Part shown: piece by piece, positions 56,833-63,984 of the stretch
Layout of the letters: every line of letters begins with the position of its first letter
How positions within the stretch are numbered: the stretch's first letter is position 1
Origin: Gammaproteobacteria bacterium
GTDB lineage: Bacteria > Pseudomonadota > Gammaproteobacteria > UBA4575
Assembly: GCA_011523795.1 (NCBI GenBank)
Contig: WTFY01000003.1
Coordinates: forward strand, 307,702 to 371,701
Direction of reading: 5' to 3'
DNA: 64,000 bases
Made by a program: the position numbers and the translations under genes
Notes under the pieces: generated by a model
Database searches by the model: none
What the model was told of the DNA's origin: nothing
The model's input: the letters and a program-made list of their open reading frames with translations, nothing else

Positions 56833-57455
56833 TCCAGCAGAATTCCCGTAATGGCCCTGCACGAGTGGGTATCGGTGGCCCGGTTGGATCGGGCAAGACA
56901 GCCCTGATCGAGCAATTGATCCCGCGGTTTATCAAGCGGGGAAATGAAATTGCAGTGATTACGAATGACCTGGTCACCCGAGAAGATGCAAAGCGTCTGC
57001 AAAGATCCGGATTGCTTGCTCCGGAACGAATCGTTGCAGTGGAAGCAGGCGCATGTCCGCATACAGTTATCCGTGAAGACCCTACCTTGAACTCGCAGGC
57101 TGCAGAAAACCTGGATAGGGAGTTCGAACACCTGGATGTTATCTTGATAGAAAGCGGCGGAGACAATCTGGCATCCACCTTTTCCCTGGACCTCGTAGAT
57201 TACTGGATGTTTGTGATAGACACTTCAGAAGGAGACGACATTCCTCGCAAAAGAGGACCTGGTATCGTCCAATCAGATTTGCTTGTCATTAATAAAGTAG
57301 ACTTGGCACCGTTTGTGGGAGCAGACGTGAACTTGATGGTGAAAGAGGGACTTGAAGTGAGAGGTGGAAAACACCTGGTGCTGACAAATTGTAAAACGGG
57401 TGAAGGCATAGAAGAGGTTGCAAACCATATCATCAACAACGTTCTATTCGACTAG
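56829..57455 (+). CDS. ureG: Urease accessory GTPase UreG
   Basis: The 208-residue SIMIBI GTPase drives nickel insertion. Motifs: P-loop [15 protein letters not shown], the nickel-binding CPH in [13 protein letters not shown], Walker B-like [14 protein letters not shown], and the guanine motif VINKVDLA. It is coupled to ureC by a 4-bp overlap and followed by ureD. Confidence 0.97.
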   Translation: MIQQNSRNGPARVGIGGPVGSGKTALIEQLIPRFIKRGNEIAVITNDLVTREDAKRLQRSGLLAPERIVAVEAGACPHTVIREDPTLNSQAAENLDREFEHLDVILIESGGDNLASTFSLDLVDYWMFVIDTSEGDDIPRKRGPGIVQSDLLVINKVDLAPFVGADVNLMVKEGLEVRGGKHLVLTNCKTGEGIEEVANHIINNVLFD

Positions 57456-57468
57456 AACACCAGTCTGA

Positions 57469-58278
57469 ATGGGTAACTTGCAACTTGAGTTTTCCACCAG
57501 TCCGGGTGGAAAGACATACTTGAAGAATCAGTATGCAGCCTACCCTTTTCATATTTGCAAGGCTCAGTATTTTGAAAATGACCCGCCCGGAATGGCAAAT
57601 ATATATATCCAGTCCGCTTCAGGAGGCATATATGAAGATGAAGCCCTCTCTACAAATGTTATCGCCCATTCGAGTTCATACAGCCAGATCACTACCCAGG
57701 CGTCAACCATAGTACACGGAATGCCTCATGGCATGGCGCACCATTCAGTTGATATCAATGTCACGAACCATTCCTATACAGAGTACATATCTGACCCGCT
57801 GATTCTGTTTCCGGAATCGAAATTGTGCTCAAGAATCAATGTATTCATAGACGAAACCAGTACCGCAGTAGTCGCCGATTCTTTCCTGCTGCATTTTCTG
57901 AGTGGCGACGGACGCGTGTTTGAACTGCTGAACAGTTCCTTGCAGATTAATACTGAAGATACCGAACTGCTTACAAAAGATGTTTACCGGGTAAATTCAA
58001 AAAACTTTTTGGACAATAACCGTTCCTATATTGGAATGGGTACCCTTTACGTGATCAACCGTGCTGACAAACATCAGCACTTGCTGGAGTCGCTGCAATC
58101 CAGTATGCAGGTGAATAAAGATGTTTACGGCGGCGTATCCTATCTGCCCAATCATTGCGGATTACTGGTGAAATTCCTGGTAAAAGATGGTGATGTGCTG
58201 AAAAAAACCATTCAGGATTCATGGATTGCAATCAGGCAGTATCTTGTCGGAGTCAAGCCAAATATCCGAAGAAAGTAA
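57469..58278 (+). CDS. ureD: Urease accessory protein UreD/UreH
   Basis: The 269-residue protein binds the apo-urease and recruits UreFG. It shows the UreD pattern of LEFSTSPGGKTYLKNQYAAYPFHICKAQYF, IYIQSASGGIYEDEALSTNVIAHSSSYSQITTQASTIVHGM and YISDPLILFPESK. It is the last gene of the urease set; in many clusters ureD is first. No urea transporter or nickel importer follows. Confidence 0.92.
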   Translation: MGNLQLEFSTSPGGKTYLKNQYAAYPFHICKAQYFENDPPGMANIYIQSASGGIYEDEALSTNVIAHSSSYSQITTQASTIVHGMPHGMAHHSVDINVTNHSYTEYISDPLILFPESKLCSRINVFIDETSTAVVADSFLLHFLSGDGRVFELLNSSLQINTEDTELLTKDVYRVNSKNFLDNNRSYIGMGTLYVINRADKHQHLLESLQSSMQVNKDVYGGVSYLPNHCGLLVKFLVKDGDVLKKTIQDSWIAIRQYLVGVKPNIRRK

Positions 58279-58412
58279 GCCAGGCAAGACAGACCGTGCA
58301 GGTACAAGAGCTAACAATTCATGTGCTTGCCTCTTGAATCCCTCGAATAGATTTGATTCGAAATGCTTATCTCTTAACACTTAAAGATGAAGTAAAATCC
58401 TCCGTTCAGGGA

Positions 58413-58457
58413 TGGCGCGCCCGGAGAGACTCGAACTCCCGACCACCTGGTTCGAAG
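58413..58457 (-). pseudogene. tRNA-Arg(UCG) 3' half, probable integration attachment site
   Basis: On the minus strand these 45 bp read as the 3' part of a tRNA-Arg gene: the anticodon loop CTTCGAA, the 3' anticodon stem CCAGG, variable loop, a T arm with TTCGAGT, the acceptor strand CGGGCGC and GCCA. The 5' half (D arm and acceptor 5' strand) is missing; beyond 58457 the sequence does not continue as tRNA. Tyrosine-recombinase elements that integrate into tRNA genes leave just such a 3'-half copy at their far end. From its orientation the element lies to the right and the intact tRNA would be further right. Confidence 0.75.
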
Positions 58458-58483
58458 CCTCAAAATAGAGAGAACATTTATTT

Positions 58484-58545
58484 ACTAATCAGTCACTTGC
58501 GGTGTTTGCCCTTTTAATACCACAGTTGACTAATCAATCACTTAC
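58484..58545. repeat. Pair of 17-bp direct repeats beside the tRNA remnant
   Basis: ACTAATCAGTCACTTGC (58484-58500) and ACTAATCAATCACTTAC (58529-58545) match at 15 of 17 positions and are 45 bp apart start to start. Direct repeats of this size next to an attachment core are typical arm-type binding sites for a phage-like integrase. The integrase itself is not in the window. Confidence 0.55.
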
Positions 58546-58965
58546 ATTCTGCTACCTATACTAGTTGGTACAAATCCGGCACAACAGTCAAATCGCTCAT
58601 CTTGAGATAGCTGATCGAGATCGTTAAAATCAATTATTAAGGTACCCACTTGTAATGCTTGAGTCTTGCAGTGATATCTGGATCTGGAAAAAGCGTACAA
58701 TTAACTTGGTTCACCTGCCAAGTGTAGAAAGAACATTCGAAGCTGTTCTAGTTCACTAGAGCGGCTTCAGCCTCTCTATCCATCCCAAGCCATCTTTATG
58801 TGAGTTTCTTTTCTTTTCTTGGTTCTTTCCAACAGACTCTGCAGTTGAGGCAACAGGTTGAGCACATCTTCTTTTACCATTGTCCAGACAAGGGCGTCTC
58901 CACCTCAGTCGCAAAATAATCAGAATGGCTTAAAAAGGATCAATCCATCAACATGAACTTTAAGT

Positions 58966-59130
58966 TCACTTCACACCATGCCCAAGATGGCTCAGGTATA
59001 CCTGAGTACCCTCTCTGCGGGCAAATTTGAACGCAGGAACCAGGTCACTATCCCCAGTCATCACTACAATGGTATCTACAATGTTCCCAAATGCCAATCG
59101 CGCAATATCAAGCCTGTAGGGAATACATAG
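58966..59130 (-). pseudogene. NYN-domain (LabA/DUF88-like) protein remnant
   Basis: A minus-strand frame ending at a TGA (58968-58966) reads ...YRLDIARLAFGNIVDTIVV, then MTGDSDLVPAFKFARREGTQVYL and SHLGHGVK. GDSD with FARREG is the hallmark of NYN RNase-like domains. Only about 55 residues of the domain core remain; the N-terminal half and any start codon are missing, and the frame upstream runs into transposase-end sequence. It is a dead fragment, probably cut by an insertion. Confidence 0.7.
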
Positions 59131-59192
59131 TCTGTCCAGTCTTGTAACACACGATCTGTCCGGTTTTCATTGGTCCTCATAAGGGGTACCAG

Positions 59193-59345
59193 ATGAGACG
59201 GACACAGCGGTTACAGGAGACGCGCATGAAGCGATTTGAAGAGGCATATGGTGCCTAGACGAAGCATCGGTTGAGTCAGGAGGAGGCGGCAATGCTGTTA
59301 GGGGTATGCGCCCGTACTTTTCGGCATTATGTGGACCGTTATGAG
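59193..59345 (+). pseudogene. ISNCY-type transposase N-terminal remnant
   Basis: From the ATG at 59193 the frame reads MRRTQRLQETRMKRFEEAYG, an in-frame TAG stop (59256-59258), then HRLSQEEAAMLLGVCARTF and RHYVDRYEEAGLE. This is the N-terminal helix-turn-helix of ISNCY-family transposases I recognise, with one nonsense mutation. Similarity stops after YEEAGLE, where sequence of another transposase begins. The segment just before (~59135-59192) probably contains the insertion-sequence end. Confidence 0.65.
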
Positions 59346-59517
59346 GAAGCGGGTCTGGAAACTCACCCGTCGACTGGCCACCCACAATCTGTACTTCAGC
59401 AGCCTGGATGTGTTGCAGACCGCGGTCGAGACCTACTTCGATCCATGGCAAAAACCGAACCGCGTCCTCCAAAGATTATGTTCATTCATTAAGACGCTGT
59501 GTTTAGAATGGATTTAA
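59346..59517 (+). pseudogene. IS630-type transposase C-terminal remnant
   Basis: In a different frame from the preceding remnant, the sequence reads VWKLTRRLATHNLYFSSLD, then VLQTAVETYFDPWQKPNRVL and QRLCSFIK. This matches the C-terminal tail of IS630-family DDE transposases (THNRYF...W...P...RL). Only ~50 residues remain. It is fused directly to the ISNCY remnant, so two different elements have been joined by deletion. Confidence 0.6.
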
Positions 59518-60147
59518 CATCTGCGAAAAACAGTCAAAGTCATCTACAGCATCAGTGAGTGTTTTTCGTTTCAATAGACTCAAATACTCTGCAAAGGCAC
59601 GGGTTTGGCAGTTGATTTGCTTTTTGGAGTTGAATTCAATATCGGTAAATGCGTCGTACAGTACCTTTTGTCTAATCCAGTCGGTATGTTGCATTAACGA
59701 CCGAATATAGAGCCAATCGTAAAACGCATTCTTGGGAGATAGAGGGTAATCCTTTCCCAAGAATTTGTATCCTGTCAGTTTGCCACGATCCGTTGAATGA
59801 ATATACCGCCTTACATCTCTAGGCGTAAGCTCAAAGAGATGAGTGAAGGGACCGCTGTGGTCGAAAACTTTACAGCCCTGATAAACACTTTCCAGAGAAT
59901 ATTGCATTGATTTGATTTCGAGTTTTAAACTAAAGGCACTTAATCTTTGACCAATCTTGCTGTTGGATTTCGTTGATATTTCAAGTATTCGCTCAATCCC
60001 ATGCCGCTTGGCTTCCTGATGCAGAGCCACAATGTTTTTTTTCTTTTGTGTTGGAGAGAATCCTGGCGACCAGTCGATCTCAAAGATACGCTCTTCAACT
60101 AACTGTGTTCCACAATATTGTGGTACGAATACAGGTCGGCTTGCCAT
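59503..60147 (-). CDS. NADAR-type antitoxin associated with DarT1
   Basis: The 214-residue protein starts MASRPVFVPQYCGTQLVEE and contains FEIDWSPGFSPTQKKKNI, LEISTKSNSKIGQRLSAFSL, a GPFTHLFELTPRDVRRY segment, YPLSPKNAFYDWLYIRSLM and FTDIEFNSKKQINCQTRAFA. I recognise this as the family annotated as DarT1-associated NADAR antitoxin, an ADP-ribosyl-guanine hydrolase that reverses DarT1 modification of DNA. The frame is complete and starts immediately after the stop of the darT1-like pseudogene, the usual toxin-antitoxin order. No inactivating change is visible. The family call is by memory of motifs and by partnership, not by search. Confidence 0.72.
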   Translation of the reverse strand: MASRPVFVPQYCGTQLVEERIFEIDWSPGFSPTQKKKNIVALHQEAKRHGIERILEISTKSNSKIGQRLSAFSLKLEIKSMQYSLESVYQGCKVFDHSGPFTHLFELTPRDVRRYIHSTDRGKLTGYKFLGKDYPLSPKNAFYDWLYIRSLMQHTDWIRQKVLYDAFTDIEFNSKKQINCQTRAFAEYLSLLKRKTLTDAVDDFDCFSQMLNPF

Positions 60148-60677
60148 CTAGAATACTCCGACAATCAGTTCTCTAGGGACGGCATTGGGCACCAGCACTT
60201 CAAGCTTTTCAGCAGCCTGCAGCCGATTTTGGATCTCTGGGTTGGACCAGTCGGTTCTGGAATATAGTACTTCGATGTCGAGTTGTGGAATGGCGTCGGA
60301 CACCGGGAGGATTTCGACATTTTGGAGTTTGCGACCTCAAACGTAATTCTGGTTCCCTTTATTTCTAGGGCCTCTAGCTCGATAGCTAGGCACCGCAGGT
60401 CAGGCAATCTTCCATCGCATTTTGCAAGATATGATATTCTGTGGTTTCTTGTCATGCATAGGCTTACATAAGGATCGATCCCTCGGTCTGTGTTAAGTTG
60501 TCTACTCAACTTATTGCCGCTGGTTGCACGTGGCCTCCAGTCCTGTTGGCACATCTGTACTTTTGACAATAATCCTTAGGCTTCAATTGAAGGAAAATTT
60601 TCCTCATCAGTGAAATGATAGAGGTATCGATGCTGGGTACTTGCCTTGATATGTGCGATTAGTTGTTTTATATCCAT
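60148..60677 (-). pseudogene. DarT1-like DNA ADP-ribosyltransferase toxin gene, inactivated
   Basis: From the ATG at 60677 the frame reads HRYLYHFTDEENFPSIEA, then TAA (60578-60576) where AAA/AAG (Lys) is expected, then in the same frame GLLSK, GNKLSRQLNTDRGIDPYVSL, CMTRNH, DGRLPD and RITFEVANSK. At a run of four A (60320-60323) one base is missing. Reading on in the shifted frame gives ILPVSDAIPQLDIEVLYSRT, DWSNPEIQNRLQAAEKLEVL and VPNAVPRELIVGVF, then TAG. These are DarT (DUF4433) motifs throughout. The repaired product would be ~176 residues. Two independent lesions make function very unlikely, while the NADAR partner is intact. Confidence 0.75.
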
Positions 60678-61009
60678 GGCTGTAAATTCCTAAGTTCCAA
60701 AGGTTTAGGCAATGTTCTAGGAACGTTCGTTAGTAACGGTGGAATCAAGACTCGAAGGCAGGGCTGATCATGTATCCAACCAAAGTTTAGTGGTCGATTG
60801 TGCCGTCGTCGGGGGATTTTAGGCCACGGGCGTTGGTCGGCGCCAGCGTTTAGACGAAATCCAAGATCACTCATGTCATGCCCCAAACTTTAATCCAGAT
60901 TTGGTTGTAATACTCCCATACCGAATTTGGATCACAGGGGAGCACCGTGCAAGCGACGACCAACCCTGTTTGATAGGTTGCAATCCCTATGAACTCTATC
61001 AATTGGAGA
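60668..61009 (-). other. Unassigned stretch between the darT1-like gene and a hypothetical gene
   Basis: The minus strand contains a 68-codon ATG frame (60874-60668) that ends over the darT1 start (CATGGATATAA) and overlaps, as ATGACATGA, the end of another short open frame above it. The first product is Arg/Pro-rich (RPWPKIPRRRHNRPLNFGW). It might be a small gene or part of a decayed larger one; no family was recognised. Confidence 0.3.
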
Positions 61010-61690
61010 TCATTTAAAAAATTGATTATTCTGAAAAATCTCCAACACCCTATCTGATAAAGAAAGCCTCTCAAGCCAGACAGGATTACCTGTTTCCAGA
61101 TCAAGTGTTCGCCACTCTATTGAACCCCGTGGAGAATTTCTTGATTCCAGACTATAAACTCTCCTGCGATCTTTTGAATCATATTCGGAATACCTGTTTA
61201 AAGGTGATGTCCCGTGCTTAAATTCTAAATCTTTTTTTAACAGTGGCTTATCTTTTAATCTGTCTTCTTTAGCTATCTCGTGTTTGTCAAATGGAATTCT
61301 TAACAACCTCAGGTGGTTTTCCAGTTCATAAAATGCACTGTTTTCTTGGATAAGTTTTCTCGTTTTTAGCAGTCTGAATATTTCATAGATTTCAGAAATC
61401 CAAATTTTTGAAAACATGTCTTGACACCAGTGTGCAAGATGGAATTGGTCTTCATATTCATTCCTGCTAGCACTATCGAGATTGAATACAGCTTTAGTCT
61501 CGCTTTCCATGCATCGCAAAACGAGATCGAGTGTACCAATGTCATGAACTGAAGGCCCTAGCAAAGAAAACGGTAATGCCCTGCCGCCAAGCTGGGTAGA
61601 GATATCAATCCAAGATTCATAAAGTTTTTGATCCTGCCTGATCGCTTGATCAAACGCATCGTTAACAAGTGCATTAATTGACGTGGGCAT
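61010..61690 (-). CDS. Hypothetical island protein
   Basis: The 226-residue protein is not recognised. It is mainly helical by composition, with SINALVNDAFDQAIRQDQKLYESW at the start, HDIGTLDLVLRCMESETKAVF, and a charged second half (KHEIAKEDRLKDKPLLKKDLEFK). It has no signal peptide or membrane segment. The ATG at 61690 gives an uninterrupted frame. It lies upstream of the darT1-like remnant in the same direction, inside the tRNA-bounded region, so it is probably part of the same accessory cargo. A 7-bp inverted repeat (ACAGAGT/ACTCTGT, 61735-61757) lies 45 bp upstream. Confidence 0.6.
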   Translation of the reverse strand: MPTSINALVNDAFDQAIRQDQKLYESWIDISTQLGGRALPFSLLGPSVHDIGTLDLVLRCMESETKAVFNLDSASRNEYEDQFHLAHWCQDMFSKIWISEIYEIFRLLKTRKLIQENSAFYELENHLRLLRIPFDKHEIAKEDRLKDKPLLKKDLEFKHGTSPLNRYSEYDSKDRRRVYSLESRNSPRGSIEWRTLDLETGNPVWLERLSLSDRVLEIFQNNQFFK

Positions 61691-61834
61691 GGGTTGAAAT
61701 ATTTTTGAGACTTACCCTAGATAAACTCATAATGACAGAGTTTTACAATTACTCTGTAATCCAATCTTCAATACTTGGATGATTGTTTGGTCCGTGATGC
61801 CTGCACATCATTGGGTTCAGTGAGTGGGTAAATA

Positions 61835-62345
61835 CTACCCATCATCCTTGTCCAAAATACTGGAGTATCCACGTTGTAGTAAGTTCTCACGTGCTTTTTC
61901 AGCATACGCTTTAACCGAGTTATCAGAGTCTTCAAGTCCAACCTGCAGGATTTGCTTAGCTATCTCAGGTCGAATATAAACTGCACTTCCGTTTGCAGGT
62001 AGAAGGTTTGTCAACTCCACAAAACATTTCAAAACTAGTGAGGTGTAGCTTTTACGCATGCTATGCAAAACATCCGTTTCAATATATGTTGCAGTAGCTT
62101 CTGCTTCACTAAGTGAACTTAGAACTTTTAAATATGATCCCAGTCGCCACTCAGCACAAAAGCACTCTGCGCGCAACCAATTGAAAAACATTTCTAACTC
62201 AGACTTTTCTTTTTTCCCAACCCGCCAGTTAAAAAACTCAATAGATTTCTGCCTTGTACTATCTTCGAGTTTTCATTGCGCCCCAACATATCGCCTACAT
62301 TCTGAAATAACATTGCCCAGTAAGATTTGTTTCCCCTGATCTTTT
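61835..62345 (-). pseudogene. Frameshifted, 5'-truncated unknown gene
   Basis: The intact C-terminal part (ATG at 62191, 118 codons) reads FFNWLRAECFCAEWRLGSYL ... QVGLEDSDNSVKAYAEKARENL. The same frame is open upstream to a TGA at 62275-62273 and still looks coding (EDSTRQKSIEFFNWRVGKKE). Above that, coding continues in another frame (KSYWAMLFQNVGDMLGRNE) up to ~62345, where GC-rich transporter DNA begins. The simplest reading is one gene with a frameshift near 62270 and its 5' part lost at the junction. No family is recognised; the end suggests a helical-repeat protein. Confidence 0.55.
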
Positions 62346-62357
62346 TGTAAGACCTTG

Positions 62358-63755
62358 TCAGCCCGGTGAACCGGTTCGCCCGAGCGGCTCTCCCCGCTCC
62401 TCGAAGTACTGCCTCGTGACCCGGAACACCATCGGTGCAAGCAGCAGCAGTCCGATGAGGTTCGGCACCGCCATCAGCCCGTTGAGGGTGTCCGACAGGT
62501 TCCAGACGAAATCCACCTTCATATTCGCGAAGGACAGCGCCGCCAGCACCCACAACCCGCGGTAGACCATGAGGCTCCGCTCGCTGAACAGGTACTGCCA
62601 GCAGCGCTCACCGTAGTAGCTCCACCCGAGGATGGTGGTGAACGCGAACACCGCTAGGGCGATCGTGACGATGTATTGCCCCCCCACGATCGACTCCTGG
62701 AAGCCGGTCGAGGTGAGCACCGCCCCGGTCAACCCGCCCCCGCCCGCCCCGGTCATGGTCCAAGCACCGGAGGTGAGAATGACCAGTGCGGTCAGGGTGC
62801 AGACTATGAGGGTGTCGATGAAAGTGCCGAGCATGGCGATGATGCCCTGACGAACCGGGCTGTCGGTCTGCGCCGCTGCGTGGGCGATTGCTGCAGACCC
62901 GAGGCCAGACTCGTTCGAGAACACGCCGCGGGCCACCCCGAAACGGATGGCTGCAGCCACGGCCGCTCCTGCGAACCCGCCAGTGGCTGCAGCAGGAGTG
63001 AAGGCGTGAGTAAAGATGAGCCCGATCGCCGAGGGGACTTCGGCGATATTGATGGCAATGATGAGCAGTGCCGCCCCGAGGTACAGCACGATCATGGCGG
63101 GTACCAGTTTCCCGGCAACGTCGCCAATCCTGCGGATGCCCCCAATGATGATCACACCGACGAGTCCGGCAACGACAACTCCGGTCAGCCACTGGGGCAC
63201 GCTGAAACTGTTCCCAAGTGCCACGGCCATCGAGTTCACCTGGACCGCGTTGCCAATGCCGAACGCAGCGAACGCACCAAAGATGGCGAATGCAAGTCCA
63301 AGGTACTTGCCGAGTTCCGGAGCAAATTCCCCGACGCCGTTGCGCAGGTAGTACATCGGACCGCCGACATACTTGCCGTTGGCGTCGACCTCCCGGTAGG
63401 TGACCGCGCAGACGGCTTCCGCGTACTTCGTTGCCATCCCGAACAGGGCGATGAGCCACATGTAGAAGATGGCCCCCGGGCCACCGAGAGCGATGGCGGT
63501 CGCCACACCGGCGATGTTGCCGGTTCCCACCGTGGCGGACAGCGCGGTCATCAGTGCGTTGAAAGGCTTGACTTCGCCTTCGCCAGTCCCCTGGTCCTTG
63601 TCGAACAACAGCCGGAATCCGAAACCAACCTTGCGCCACGGCATGAACACGAGCCCAAGCGTCAGCAGCACCCCGGTCACTCCGAGAATACCCAGCATGG
63701 GTGGTCCCCATGCGAACGAATTGATGGAATTGATGATTGAGTTCAGTTGTTCCAT
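62358..63755 (-). CDS. Alanine/glycine:cation symporter (AGCS family)
   Basis: The ~465-residue inner-membrane protein has about ten helices and AGCS signatures: FNALMTALSATVGTGNIAGVATAI, GGPGAIFYMWLIALFGMATKYAEA, GGPMYYLRNG and FSNESGLGSAAIAHAAAQTDSPVRQG. It imports alanine or glycine with Na+ or H+. The ATG at 63755 has AGGAG 10 nt upstream; the longer frame to 63869 is not expected to be translated. GC content and third-position use are visibly higher than in the genes on either side, so it is of different origin from its AT-rich neighbours. Confidence 0.93.
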   Translation of the reverse strand: MEQLNSIINSINSFAWGPPMLGILGVTGVLLTLGLVFMPWRKVGFGFRLLFDKDQGTGEGEVKPFNALMTALSATVGTGNIAGVATAIALGGPGAIFYMWLIALFGMATKYAEAVCAVTYREVDANGKYVGGPMYYLRNGVGEFAPELGKYLGLAFAIFGAFAAFGIGNAVQVNSMAVALGNSFSVPQWLTGVVVAGLVGVIIIGGIRRIGDVAGKLVPAMIVLYLGAALLIIAINIAEVPSAIGLIFTHAFTPAAATGGFAGAAVAAAIRFGVARGVFSNESGLGSAAIAHAAAQTDSPVRQGIIAMLGTFIDTLIVCTLTALVILTSGAWTMTGAGGGGLTGAVLTSTGFQESIVGGQYIVTIALAVFAFTTILGWSYYGERCWQYLFSERSLMVYRGLWVLAALSFANMKVDFVWNLSDTLNGLMAVPNLIGLLLLAPMVFRVTRQYFEERGEPLGRTGSPG

Positions 63756-63833
63756 GATGGTTCTCCTCCCGTACGCACCCCGTGATACAAGCCGGGTTCG
63801 GGTGAAATGATCATTTTCGCACCCACAGGGGAA

Positions 63834-63863
63834 CTTATACCCCAATATCCATGCAGGCGACAA
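63834..63863 (-). promoter_or_regulatory. Possible promoter of the AGCS symporter gene
   Basis: On the minus strand TTGTCG (63863-63858) and TATAAG (63839-63834) are spaced by 18 bp, about 80 bp upstream of the ATG. The match is moderate. It lies within the GC-rich block, so the gene may have arrived with its own promoter. Confidence 0.35.
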
Positions 63864-63955
63864 CCCCACCGTCTGCAGCCTGCTCCTTGCTGAACGAAGG
63901 ATTACTCTGTTAGGAGCAAATAGACCTATCCGGTTTTATAACGGCGTTATTATAC

Positions 63956-63984
63956 TTGACAAACCAAGGCTAACCCTGTAGTCT
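63956..63984 (+). promoter_or_regulatory. Possible promoter at the right edge
   Basis: A perfect TTGACA -35 box (63956-63961) is followed after 17 bp by TAGTCT (63979-63984). If real, it drives a gene that starts beyond the window. The -10 matches poorly. Confidence 0.3.

Larger units (their letters stand above)
58279..58965. other. Non-coding junction between the urease cluster and the accessory region
   Basis: The 690 bp hold a tRNA-Arg 3'-half remnant (58413-58457) and two 17-bp direct repeats (58484-58545). From ~58550 onward there is no recognisable gene, only short decayed frames. The left 130 bp are the normal ureD downstream sequence and base composition becomes more AT-rich to the right. 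Confidence 0.6.

Noticed and set aside
58413..58457. A functional tRNA-Arg gene
   Set aside because: The D arm, the 5' acceptor strand and the 5' anticodon stem are missing to the right of 58457, so it cannot fold as a tRNA.
62608..63740. Two long frames (about 355 codons each) opposite and out of phase with the symporter
   Set aside because: High GC content makes stop codons rare here. Their products are rich in Arg/Asp/His without structure, while the minus-strand symporter frame has clear AGCS motifs.
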